Assembly (NCBI GenBank): GCA_025266875.1
Contig: JALLLT010000037.1
Location: 124,001-188,000, forward strand
Source of the DNA: Fennellomyces sp. T-0311
Lineage: Eukaryota > Mucoromycota > Mucoromycetes > Mucorales > Lichtheimiaceae
Direction of reading: 5' to 3'
Length of the DNA stretch: 64,000 bases
Of the stretch, positions 23,600-36,308 are shown piece after piece. The stretch's first letter is position 1. Each line of letters starts with the position of its first letter. The notes under the pieces were generated by a model. That model worked only from the letters and a program-made list of their open reading frames with translations, searched no databases and was not told the origin of the DNA. The position numbers were made by a program, and so were the translations under genes.

Positions 23600-24563
23600 A
23601 TGCACATGTGGTCTATCGTAAAGTGGTTCTCAATTCCGTACTTTATCATTCTGGTGTTGAACACGGATTCCCACGTCATCGGCATTAGTCAAGGTGCCGT
23701 GTACAGTCAGTGGAATAGCTACCCATTCTTTGTGGCGTTCACTCAGCCATTAGTCTGCGGGGGTGTCTTGATATCGCTGGATCCAGCATGGGTACTAACG
23801 GCCAACCACTGTTTACCAACCGCGGGAGAAATTGCAGCCAAGGTGTTTAGCATCAATCTAACCAGCGATCTTCAATTCAACGACCAAGGCCAAACAAAAA
23901 AAGTCTTACAAATCATTCGCCATCCATTTAAGGATATTGCCTTGGTTCAGCTCACCGAGAGTGTACGAACGGGTCATACAATTGCCATTGCCCGCGAAAG
24001 TAGGAGGACTCCTCATGCAATGTTTTTGGGAATCGGTTATCATCCAGTTACTCCGGCAAAACAAGAGGATCTTAAAGCCGCATGCGAGCTACAACAGACC
24101 AATTGTACCATCTCAAGCGCATCACAAGGTACATTGTTAGCAACGTCCTATGCGAGCTTATGTCATGGTGATTCAGGTACTTTGACTTTTTGCCTTTTTC
24201 ATAAATACAAATAACCCTATCATAGGTGGACCACTGCTGATCACAGCCGAGAAGAAGTTACTTCTCATAGGAATCCTTAGTCGAATCTATAACGTCCATG
24301 ACCCTGACCCGTCTAAGCCGACATGCCCAGTGCAGAACGATGATGAATTGACAGTTTACAATGCCTTTGTGCAGATTAGTTCATATCTGGATTGGATATC
24401 CGAATCCACACACTTGCCTCAAGATAGTTTGCTCCAGGATCAAGTTTCCTCATCTTACACAAAGAATACTGGGACTACCAATGCAAGTAGTAGAATAATG
24501 ATGCTAATTAGCTTGCTACTAGCTTTATTAAGCAATATGGTGTCGTCTGTACGCTGTGAATAA
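23600..24563 (+). CDS. Secreted trypsin-like serine protease, GPI-like tail
   Basis: Two exons, 23600-24176 and 24226-24563, encode about 304 aa. A hydrophobic signal segment lies at residues 7-22 (VKWFSIPYFIILVLNT). The S1 chymotrypsin fold carries all three catalytic parts: His in TANHC, Asp in KDIALVQL, and Ser in CHGDSGGPLL, the last created across the intron. The activation site differs from trypsinogen: mature protein may begin near VIGISQGAVYSQW rather than IVGG. The C terminus is S/T/N-rich and ends in a hydrophobic stretch (IMMLISLLLALLSN), as in GPI-anchor signals, so a cell-surface protease is likely. Specificity is not obvious. S1 proteases are patchily distributed in fungi. Same strand as its neighbours, 165 bp from the previous stop. 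Confidence 0.88.
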
Positions 24564-26226
24564 ATATGGAAAATACTGCAATACACAGGTGCCACTCAGG
24601 CGCAGTAGATACTGGGGTTCCCTTATGTTGACAGCCCTGGAAAAAATAATATCAGAGACCGTGCACATGAGCCAAAGATAAATGATATCTGTCTATCAAT
24701 GTGAGATTTAAGCTATGATCATATTCAGGACCCCAACAAAGGCCCTGGGTCCAGGCAAACAAGTTTGGGGGTTACGGGGTCACCGATAGAAAACGACGAC
24801 AAATCCCCCCTTATTTTTCTTTTGTCAGGACATTCCGTCGTTTGTGCATATCATTAACCTGTACATTATATATGAGAGGGCGGAGGTTTTGTTCAGAATG
24901 TTGGTATGGTTTCATGCGGCACAACCGGGTAAAAAATAAAACAAAATGTATTATAGCTGAAACCGGAGCTCCGTATATGTGTATTGGTTCTAAAGATAAC
25001 CCATCTCAAGTGGACACAGACCGGACCGATATATTGAGCGCTGGTGCAAACGTGACAATGGGATCGCAGCCATATGGAGCATAATGATATCATGGTCTAA
25101 GCTTGTCAGGTATAAGCTTTCTTCCCGCCGTGGTATCGGTGGAACGATATCCTTCTCCGTCGAGGTCACGTTTGAAGCTCGTATTTCAAATACTGCTGTA
25201 AAGTAGGTGCACCATGTGAATAAAAAAAGCCTGGGAACTGAAATGCATCAATGGGTCCCACCCCTAACTCCGTTGTGCTCCGGTAAAGGAAGACAAACGT
25301 AACCGCTTATTTCTTTTGAATGTGCTAGAAGTTGCATTGCTAAACTAAATTGTAAGGATCACTGAGCATCATTTATAGAAAATATAAATTATGTATTACG
25401 CAGAGCACAGATCTACGGGTACACGGTTGATATATTACCGGTAGTGGGGGGGGGGGGAAGAAGATAACACTTATCTTTTTTTTTCTTGCAAGCACCATCG
25501 TCATTGTTGCTCATGACCCCACAAACAATGCGATGCTCGTGCTTCATGTAAATATTTTTTTACTAATAGCAGGATCGTCGTTCAGCAGACATTTCTCATG
25601 GTGTAACCTACTTATGTACACAAATGGAGTCAGATTTCGTGTTTTATTTAATTACAATTCGGTTGTTTGCAAAAGCCCATTGTTAATCTTCTTGGCCAAT
25701 AGCGAGAATTGGGTCCAATAAAAGGATGGAATAGATGAAGATGTTGATCACAAGATGGCCAAAATGAGAAAAAAAGAAGCATCATTTATTTTTGTATTAT
25801 AAGATTCGCTTTATGACTAGAGCAACCATAGACAACATAGTGCATTCCAAATAAAATTAGTCTTGGAAAAGAATAGCCTCGTCCTTTATCTCTGGGTGGG
25901 TTTCTCAACGAATTAATTTTGCCTCATGAATGTGCTACGCAAGTTAGTGGCTCAAACATGTGCACTTCAGTAAACAGAGCATGCATGGACCACTCTCCAT
26001 TTGCCAAGGTCGGGTTTGCAATGAAAGAAGGCAAAGAGGAGACGTTTATGGCAATAGTGTCCCTGTGACCAGACTACTTGAGAGCCCCCCTAATGGCCCC
26101 CCAATCTGCCCCTTTTTCTTCTTTGCTATCATTGGTTACCATTTTGGGTACATCGTTCAACTATTTAAAGGAACGTTTGATTTTGGCTTTTCATTCACTT
26201 TTTTTTTTACCTTTTTTTCTTGTTTT
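24564..26226. other. Intergenic, low-complexity tracts
   Basis: About 1.7 kb without a supported gene. A run of 12 G residues lies at about 25446-25457. A TATA-like CTATTTAAAGG at 26159-26169 lies about 60 bp upstream of the start of the Ser-rich gene and may be its promoter element. Open frames at 24842-25084 and 25960-26376 give no recognisable protein beyond the exon called next. Confidence 0.5.
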
Positions 26227-27341
26227 ATGGCGCGAAACATTTGCTTTGCTGCTGACAGCCAAGAGGTTTTTCGTCATCGCGCAAAAAATATTACTTCACA
26301 TGCACCAAAGCCTTATGGTTCTATCCCAAAGCGACGTACTAAGAGCCGACCACCAAAGAAAGTAAGTTATCGCTAAACTTCTTTTTTGTGGCGAAAAAAG
26401 GGTGCATTTGGGGGAGAACTACATTTTTTTGTTTTGTCTCAATGATGTAGTAGTGCACAATAAAGCGATGTTGTAAAGCATAGTACCTTACGGATCACTT
26501 TTTTTTTATTTAACAGCAAAAGCAGCAACACCATGCGCCGTATCCTTACTTTGATGATGATCAGTCTATGAACTCTTCTGCATCGCTCCTGGTGTTACTC
26601 TTCCAACGACTCTTCCACTCCAGCAAAGATGACTGCCCGCCATCCCCCGTTGGCTTTATGCCCCGCAGCCTGACTGTTCCTGACGTAGCCACCTCGCCTC
26701 TCGACGTAATTGCGCCGGCAAGTAGCTTACCGATCGCCATCCACACCAATAATACCGATGAAGATACCTGCAGCTGTCTGAGCACCAGCTCCTCCTCATG
26801 TGGCAGTCTAAGCAGCAGTGCTTCGAGCTGCAGCAGCTGTAGTAGCAATAGCAGCATTAGTACTAGTTTCTTCATTAATGAAGACTTGTTGTCCCCGCTC
26901 GTCGTTCCCCCGTCCGACTGCAGCAGCACAGCTGCATTATCGGACTTGCTTTGTGATCACTATGTACAGTCTCAGACCGAAGACGACAAAAAAGATGTCC
27001 CGCTCGAAACGTTTCGTATGTTTGAAGCACCCTCGCCGGACGATGACGAGCGCTGGTGTGTTTGGGAAAGCCCAAAACATTGGACCCCCATTGACGATAA
27101 ACAGCCTTTTGACGAAAAGCCACCATTGCCGCCTAAGAAACAAGCGGCGCCTCCGGAGCATCATCGGCGAGTTAGAGACCTCCGCGTTAATAACGCTCAC
27201 TTGCGGATGATCGTGGTCGAGGCAAACATGATGCGTGCCCAGAAAATCGTCGGTCCTTTGCGACCACGAGGTTATTTACCCAAGCGCTTGGATCCGTTTG
27301 TATCGAACCGTCCAAGCTGCTTACGATACCCCGTAAAATAA
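26227..27341 (+). CDS. Ser-rich protein with disordered regions, unknown
   Basis: Two exons, 26227-26361 and 26517-27341, encode about 319 aa. Exon 1 is basic and carries a possible nuclear localisation signal (PKRRTKSRPPKK) right at the splice junction. The middle is a long Ser/Cys tract (residues about 100-135, many S and C) followed by acidic DDDERWCVWE. The C-terminal quarter, about residues 240-319, is more ordered: KPPLPPKKQAAPPEHHRRVR, then NNAHLRMIVVEANMMRAQK and RPRGYLPKRLDPFV. I recognise no domain. The conserved-looking tail and proline motifs suggest a binding protein, perhaps nuclear. A TATA-like CTATTTAAAGG is 60 bp upstream. The 155-nt intron ends in a T-rich stretch. Confidence 0.65.
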
Positions 27342-27484
27342 AAAAAAATCTATACATCCTTACACTTTTTTAATAATAATGATCAAAAGCAAAAGACAAA
27401 GTTTTTAATGTACAAAGCAACAAGTGAAAGGGGAGACGGAGACCAAGTGAATGAAATTGACGTGAAGGGTTATGTTGTTTTCAT

Positions 27485-28005
27485 CTAAAAGCTGGGAGGA
27501 GCAAGTTGCTGGGGCTGACCAGGCTGCTGACCAGGCTTGGGTTGACCATAGATATCACCACCGGCCAACATCTACAATACAACATGGTTACCATGGTATT
27601 CTCACTTTTATAGACAACATTATCTTTGCTTACCTGTTGAGCACCCTGTTGTTGCATAGCTTCCTTCTCATAAGCCACCAAGGCCTGTTCCTTTTCAATT
27701 TCCAAGGCAAGCGGCAACACCAAGAGCAGCATGGAAGTGGTGATCACCCAGGCACTCTTGCCAACAAAAGTGGCACCAGTCTTACCCCACGAAGTCAAGG
27801 TCGACGCGCTCGACGCGATTTTGTTGCGGTGCTTCAACGGGATAATCTCCTTGAGCGCGGCAATACGATCCAAGATAGATTCGTCTTCATCATCGTCAAA
27901 GTCATCGTCTGAAAAGTCAGAGTAGTTGTCATCACCATCGTCGCTCAAGGCTTGCTGGTCGACGTCGTCGAATTGATCAACAGAGACTTCCTCGAGTTTC
28001 ACCAT
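27485..28005 (-). CDS. TOM22: Mitochondrial import receptor subunit TOM22
   Basis: Two exons, 27634-28005 and 27485-27571, encode about 152 aa. The cytosolic N terminus is strongly acidic (about residues 10-45, with DDGDDNYSDFSDDDFDDDED), which in Tom22 binds presequences. Then comes ILDRIAALKEIIP, WGKTGATFVGKSAWVITTSM and a membrane helix ending LPLALEIEKEQAL. The intermembrane-space tail is short and rich in Q, P and G. The order and length match fungal Tom22. It is a single-pass outer-membrane protein of the TOM complex core. It starts 427 bp from the divergent DAHP synthase start. Confidence 0.92.
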
Positions 28006-28431
28006 TGTTGTTGAAGAAAGACAAGTTTTATTTTTATCCAGCAGAACCAGGCTTTGCTCGTAGCTCAGCGTGACTTTCAATTGTCATCGGCCCGTTGCCA
28101 CGGTTACAAAATAGATATGAAAGATTGCTATGACAACCAGGTCGCACACCCAAATCTTGCATTGCAGTAAATATGTCCACTTTGACGATGAACGATCGAC
28201 TTTATCGATTCTGTAAAAAAAAGAATTCTGCAACGATCTTGTTTTGGAAGAGATAGCGTTTTGATATGACGGCATTTAGGTCCGGCAGCGCAGTGTCCGG
28301 CAACTGCAAAAGTTGACTCACGGAAAGGGCGATCTCCGCCTGTTACAATTTTTTAAGAAGGTCGTGCTCACGAAGCCTTTTGACTATTCTTCTTTTCCTT
28401 TTCCAAACACCCCTCCTCTCATATTCCAACC
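28006..28431. other. Divergent promoter region, TOM22 / DAHP synthase
   Basis: 426 bp between two divergent starts. It contains the TGACTCA site listed separately, nearer the DAHP synthase gene, and pyrimidine-rich sequence (TTCTTCTTTTCCTTTTCC) just before the DAHP synthase ATG, common in highly expressed fungal genes. Confidence 0.6.
28314..28320. promoter_or_regulatory. Gcn4/CPC1-type bZIP site TGACTCA
   Basis: A perfect TGACTCA lies 112 bp upstream of the DAHP synthase ATG. This is the consensus for the fungal general amino-acid control activator (Gcn4 in yeast, CPC1/CpcA in filamentous fungi), and aromatic amino-acid genes are classic targets. Seven bases can occur by chance about once per 8 kb on either strand, so position and gene function carry most of the weight. 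Confidence 0.55.
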
Positions 28432-29834
<1,403 letters not shown>

Positions 29835-31508
29835 GTGTTCAAAGAGCTGGTATCTTGTTCTTGTTGCTGTATAGAGTCTAAAGACAAAAAGTAGCTTATT
29901 TTCTATTGTATATGTTTCTTTCTACTATTAGTACAAAAAAGTTCATGTTTTCTTTATTTTTCTTGACATGTGTTGATGTTCATCGTTACGTGGGACACTC
30001 GTAAAAGTGGAGGGTAAAGTAAAATGTAAATGAGAGGTATTAGGACTATTGGATGGATGCCTGCAACTTGACACTAGCCTTCGTGGCGAGAGAGTGGTGA
30101 ATCGACGGCTTCATAATTATCCTATAATTTGTAGCTTCCCAGCATATGGATATATGGCAATTGCAAGAAGGACAGCATATGGAAAAGCACAGATAAACAG
30201 CGGTAAAAGCCGGTGTAATGTATACATGGGTAGATGCAGGACAGGCTCCATAAAATGGTATCTAGGCAAAGGTGAAAGTTCTTGGGTGTGGATATCGTGT
30301 AGCCCCATTAGTTTCGGTTTATCGTAAACCAAGCTGGCCTGGTAAGCGCAGAAAGTAGTTGCTTCTTCACCTATTACATATGGACAACAAATATATGCAA
30401 TCTTTAATAATAATAATGCTTGCATTCATCATAAGACTGATCGAACAGGGGTCGCAAGGTCCTTGACCATCATACATACACGCTCCAAGACCCGCTGACC
30501 ATACGCGCGTTATCAATAGGTCTGTCTCTTGCATATACTTTGCATGCGATGATAACAAATTGCCTTATCCTTGACGATAGCTCGTGAATAAGTATCGGGC
30601 GCGAATAGGAGCGAAGGCATTTAATCTAATCTATAATCTACATTCAGCACGTCTGCTACAGTTTTATCTACTTCTTGGCACATATGTATGGCCCCCTTTC
30701 AATATGGACGCTTTAGGTGAGCAGAGTGTACATCTTGATCGATGTTCACTTTGCCTTCATTATGGACGACATAATTCATCAGCTCATCGTCTTACCCAAG
30801 TCATGTTATTATTGACTTTTTAGGAGTATGTACATCTTGTTTCAATATGTAGCATACTTTGATCAATCTTTTAGCATGTTGATATTTGTTTACTTTAATC
30901 AAAGCGTATATATGTTTCGATGATAGCGGTTGCTCAGCTCCCACAACTCCATCTGTATGATTTCACACTTCATCATTTTCGCAGCATGATACTGTAGACA
31001 GATTTCCCGTCCAGATCAATAAGTATACACTTCAGGCTCTCCTTGAATGAAAACGGCTTCCTTTTATCTACGTATAACTGTCGTATCGACACTCTTTCGA
31101 GACATCTTGCGATAGCTGCTTTTGAGGTCCATGGCTATTTTTCGCGAATAATACAAACCTTCACGCTTATACATAGTTGTTTACGTAACATCGTCAGGCG
31201 CCAATGGGTGCTCGATGTAGCTTTAAGGACGAATTCTTCAGATACACACGGGAAATAGATCCATAGTGTAATGGTACCGTATATACCCAATGCTCAAAAA
31301 GAGGCTCCATGGCTGGATCCTGATCTATCTAGCCCTGTTCATATAAGCCGGTTTAAGTTTATATTGTGCTTGGGAATACTGGCAATCAGGCTAGCAAGGA
31401 TGGAGGAATGATGTTACTTTATCAACGGCTGCAAGATGCACAACTTCGATGATCTATATTAATACTCTAAATATGCTACATAAAATGCTACAAAAAATGA
31501 GTCGGTTA
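29835..31508. other. Intergenic, nothing recognised
   Basis: About 1.7 kb between the 3' ends of the DAHP synthase gene and the convergent methyltransferase gene. Only short open frames are present, none with recognisable motifs. Confidence 0.5.
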
Positions 31509-32655
31509 TTATCTTGTGTACTCATAATACCGGTATCGAACAATGCCCTCCTCCTCCTCTTGCTCGGTCTCGGTCACCTGTCGCTTAACGAGACCCACTT
31601 CCTGCATGCGGCGTTCGAACAGTTCTACTTCGGCAGTGTGAGTGGGACGCAGGGGTATCATAAAGTAGAACTCATTTTCCATCAGCATATCGACGGCAAC
31701 AGGCAGGTATTCAGCGTGTTCCATTTCATACAGGAGGTCGCTTGCGATCACTATATCAAACTTGCGATCTTGCCACGATGGTTCCTGGTTTTGTGCCACT
31801 TGGATAAAGTCGAGCTTCGACACCGTGGCACACGAGTTATTGAGCTGCACATTGATAGCAACATTGGTAAGGACGGACTCGTGATAATCGGTCAGGAAGA
31901 TGTTGGTAGCGCCCAATTTTCCACAGCACAGACCAACGAGGCCAGTTCCCGTGCCCAGCTCGAGGATCGTGCGGTTCGGCAAGTCGGGAATGAGGTTTTG
32001 TTGGATCAGTTTTCTAGCGAATGAAAAGTAAATTGCTGTTTGCACGGTTACAGGAGACCTTAGGAAGCTCTTACTTTGCCAATAAAGGTGCAGCACCCCA
32101 GGTTTTGAAGCCAATGTCATTACCGATATAGCTTGGCTCGTGAAGCTTAAACTTGTGCTCTTGCCGGTTGCCGTTAGGATCCAGGTACGGGAAATGCCAC
32201 GTCCGCGTTATGGCTCCAGCAGCTATGCAAGATAAATTAGCCATGGCAAACACAGGCTTGCTGCTTGGCAACTCACCACCCCGCCCAGACAAGTGAGCAA
32301 GCAATCGCGCAGCCGTGTCGACTCGGTCGTCGTCCCATTCACCAAGATCGCCGGATACAATCTTGATGAGGAACGATCCACAGATCTGATTCGCACGGGA
32401 AATGTCACGGGGATGGACTCTGTATGTCTGCTCTTCTCCTTCCTCTTCGCAGCCGTCTTCGAGCTCAATGTTTGTGTAGCGGTCATAGGACCACTGAATC
32501 AATTGGTCGAGCAGGCCCAGCGCAGCATCAATGTCTGGACCATTCTGTTTCCCACGAGCTTGTGCCAGGTGCACAGACGTCTCAAGGCGTTCAAGGATTT
32601 GCTCAGGGAGTAGCGCTTCGTCGCACATCGGGAATGAAGAGGCAACGTCTTTCAA
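31509..32655 (-). CDS. Protein-lysine methyltransferase, Methyltransf_16 family (rrg1-like)
   Basis: Three exons, 32277-32655, 32075-32222 and 31509-32013, encode about 343 aa. An N-terminal helical part (about residues 1-130) is followed by AGAITRTWHF and LHEPSYIGNDIGFKTWGAAP, typical of fungal rrg1-like members. The SAM-binding Rossmann domain has motif I LELGTGTGLVGLCCGKLG, motif II IFLTDYHESVL and the IASDLLYE post-I motif. Family enzymes trimethylate lysines on single protein substrates, often translation factors or chaperones; the substrate here is not known. Exon phases agree. The gene precedes the PhoD-like gene on the same strand by only about 80 bp (PhoD stop 32737). Confidence 0.85.
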
Positions 32656-32736
32656 AAAACGAAGAACAGAAAAATAAATTTAGACCTCGCTCGCATCCGA
32701 TTGGTGCCTCTTGCAAGAGGTGTGTTCCATTTTTAT

Positions 32737-34987
32737 TCATTGCTTGAAGAATCCTCCGACGTGGTGCTGCAGGTGCTGCAGATGAGGATGGTGCTGCTGT
32801 CCCTGCGGATCGGGAATCCCATGGTGTGGTCGATGATGATGGTGCTGCTGCTGTTGCCCGTAGCGCCGCTGCATCTCAACAAATTCCTGCAGCAATTGCT
32901 CAGTGCTCGCTGTTGCCAGCTTGTGCCCCGACTCGCCAAAGATCAGCTTGGGCACGTCAATGAGGTAACCCATGGTTCCCTTTTGCCCCACAACTTTCTC
33001 AGCCTGTATCCAAAAGTTCATCTTGCCATTCTTGTCGTCATAGTAGCCTGCGCAGTAATTCCGCATGCCCATTAGTTTTTTGTTCTGCCGCTAAAGTGCA
33101 TACAATTGGTTTAGTTCGCTTTCTTGCGCACGTCCCTCCAGTCTTACTGTGTTTCCGTTGGGCGACTTTTTGAAAATGTTGTACATCTTTTCCTCGACGT
33201 TGCCGTTGAATGTGATGTAGCTTGAGTTCTGGTTGAGGATCGTCAGCAGCGCCTGTGGCGGCGGAACGTTGATGATGGCGCTCGAGATTATCTGCACCAT
33301 CAGGAACGGGTCACCTTCTTCCTTATCCTTCATGTCTTTGGAGTACAAACGGCCTGCGCCACAGCAGTGAACCTTGTTCACAAGTGAAATGTCAGACCTA
33401 AACCACGTGAGTCTGGCCATCTCTTACATCGCCTCCCAAGAAAGACACTCGCACAGATCGCTCGCGCGCAAACTGCTGCAGCTGCTCAATGAACTTTTTG
33501 CGTTCCAGTTCGTGGCTTCCTGCAGTCCAATCTATACAGCAGAGTTAAACTTTTTGCGTGATCATGGTAAAAGCCAGTGGCATACGATCGTTCATATCAT
33601 CCAATAGCTCAGGATCACCGTTCCATTTGTTGAGTGATCCGCTAATCACGGACCCAAGTGCACCGGTCTTGCCAGCTATCGTTGCCAGGTTGAAGGTTGC
33701 AGCACCCTCCATAGCACTTTCGAAAAGTGATAGTCTCGGGTATATAAGCGGTACGCCTGTAACTATCAACAAGTGCTTTGCAGATGTTGGTATAGCCCGA
33801 CGAAGTTCAGCAGATACGATCTCGTATGACTTGGGGCGGCAAACATCATACTTTGTACGTTCCCCACGACAATCGAGCGCGAGTAAACCAATATCAGGGC
33901 CAAGCGACGTAATAATGTGGTTACACGTCGGAAGTGAACCTCGGATCATCCCATGATACGGCGCCAGCTCAATGGTTGTATGATGCTGGAACAGATAGTA
34001 GAATCGACAGGCATTGGCAAAGAGTACTAGCACAAAGCGACATCAGCGCTGCTCTTTGCTCGGAATTCCACGGCGTTACCTTGGAAACAGTTGCTTTCTT
34101 GCATCTCAGCTGGGTATGACCCATATCCGTCAATGATATCCTACGTCAAAGCAACCTTTGTTACAGCAGACTGAGACGCGATAAGTCGAGCAACCCACAT
34201 GATCGTCCCACATATTCACGGATGGTATAGTGGCATATGCTTTTGCGACCACCGGACTTCCTTTAGGCCTATTTCGTCCCACCGTCAGCTTGGCAAAATC
34301 AAGATATCATCGTACATACCCGAAACACTGGACATAATTCCAGAAGAAAAAGTGCTCCAGACCTTCACGCATCTCGGTGCTCAGCGTCATCGCCAACCGC
34401 TTCTTTGGATCCTTCTCATCCGTCCACGGCTTCATAAAATCCTCCTTGATCAGCTTATCCTGGTACAGTTGGTCTCCGCCACCCAGTAGGACATGGAAAG
34501 GCGCAACTTTGTGCCGGTCAAGCACGTCTTGCCACAGTGGCGCTTCCTTCTCACCAAACTTGTCCTTCGTCTCCTGCGGAATGTCAGAGAAACCGCTGCA
34601 CGAGTAGAACATGAATTTCATAGACTCGTTGTATGCCGGTAAGTGGAATTCCTGCGGTCCGAATGCCTCGCTCTGGTATGTCACCACTTGTCTGGTAGGC
34701 TCAAGCGGAAGGCGCAATTCGTATCGCCAGAAATGGTACTGGCCACGGAATGAATCCAGCTTCTCGCCTGGAATGCTAAAGGCTCGCGTCTCGTTCTGTT
34801 CATTGCGTAACTGTACATGCAGTTGCGGAGCTATGTGGTCGCTGGACACAAGCAGGCACGAACCGCGATAAGTTCGTGTACCGTAGTCAATGCCAATGTA
34901 GCGTAGCAATGGGCCACATACAACGCGCTCTGGATTGAGATTTAGGCTGTTGAATTGCTGCACTGGAACGTCGCCGTAGGACTGCAT
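32737..34987 (-). CDS. PhoD-like phosphatase/phosphodiesterase
   Basis: Seven exons encode about 640 aa: 34320-34987, 34199-34268, 34080-34140, 33586-34026, 33428-33531, 33148-33372, 32737-33090. The N-terminal 140 residues form a beta-rich domain (PERVVCGPLLRYIGID; YHFWRYELRLPLE). The metallophosphatase part carries FHVLLGGGDQLYQD, then NMWDDHDIIDGYGSYP joined across an intron, and SFLGGDVHCCGAGRLYS joined across another. These are the metal-binding G-G-D, D-D-H-D and G-D-V-H sites of PhoD-like proteins. The last 35 residues are rich in Gln and His (QQQQHHHHRPHHG). Many fungi have such proteins; substrates are mostly unknown and no signal peptide is visible, so it is probably intracellular. 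Confidence 0.87.
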
Positions 34988-36308
34988 AGTGGGAGGCCGG
35001 AAAAGGCTTTTTTTTTGGAAAAGGAAAAAAGAGAGCTCTTCATGCGTTAAGCCCTGAATAGGAGGCGTTTTGTACTACCGTGCTGCTCCGCATGTGCAAC
35101 AATGGGTAGGAAAGTGCACGTGCACTCTTCAACTACAAAAAGATTAAAAGAGGCGAAGCTGTATTCAAATTCATAATACTCTCCAAAAAGAACTGGTAGC
35201 GAGAAACAAGAGAGTGATATCAGTACAACATTGTCCAAAGCCGTGGGGTACGTGTCATTTTAGCCAATAAACTTCATTGTTGCGAGTTGAGAGCACGTAG
35301 CAAGTTAGACTTGCAAAGGTTTCCAGCAGCTACAAAAAACTTTTGTAAATGCCAACAAAAGGATACATAACATATAAGTGACTGTAGATAAAGCTCGTTC
35401 TTACCGATTCACAACTATTTCGCCGCTTCGGCAACCTTCTTTTCCCTTCAATTTGTACCCATATGTCGGACAAGCATCGATCAGAATAGGCCGCCGAGAA
35501 GAATCGTTGATCATATAAGAGAATAACTAGCATATGAGCTTACGTGGCGTCTCTACATTTAAATAATAGGTGTCTCCCCAACCCAACCATCAGAGGTATC
35601 TGCCACCAATTAATGTTTAAAGAATGTGCCATATAAAAGATGGAGCCGCGATAAAAGTGGTCACCGTGTGGCTGACGATGGAGACACTAGGACGAAGGGT
35701 GATGCAAAAGGTGCACCACTCTGTGGGTTACCCTGGATATAGATGGACAAAGTACAATAACCGTGCAAAAGAAGACACAATAACTCTCGAAAGCATAGAC
35801 GGTCTGACATCCATCCATAGCCCATCCCAAGTTAGAACTGAGAAACCAGCCATCGCCAGTGGTATGGAACCTAATATAGCTCGGAACTTGTCCTTGACAC
35901 TTGCCTCCAGACAAATTCTGATATGGTAATGGACCAATCAGAAAGGAGGGGCACATTGCATTGAAACTATCGCATCTCCAGGATGTTGCGATGGCAATAA
36001 TATGGGGCAGCGGCACTGACAACAACCAAGATTATTTCAGGCTTGACACAAACGATGAAATAAGCTGCTTACGTTGCTGGTACTGTTGCGATTAAAACCG
36101 GAAGCGATCAGAAGACTCGGTCACCAGTGTTCTGTATGGTCGACAGTGATGACTTCCCATGCATAATCTTTTGCTTTAAATCGATGATTATATTTTTAGG
36201 TACTTTGCTAGCGATCCATGCTGCTAATGAGAAATGGCAAATACAAACTGCACTACAAACAGTGCCTGGCAGAAAGCTCTACGGTCCACGATGGTTTTTG
36301 TAAAGTAA
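34988..36308. other. Intergenic, nothing recognised
   Basis: About 1.3 kb between the PhoD-like gene start and the eIF3b stop, both on the minus strand. Short frames at 35330-36025 on both strands look non-coding. It should contain the PhoD-like promoter. Confidence 0.5.
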
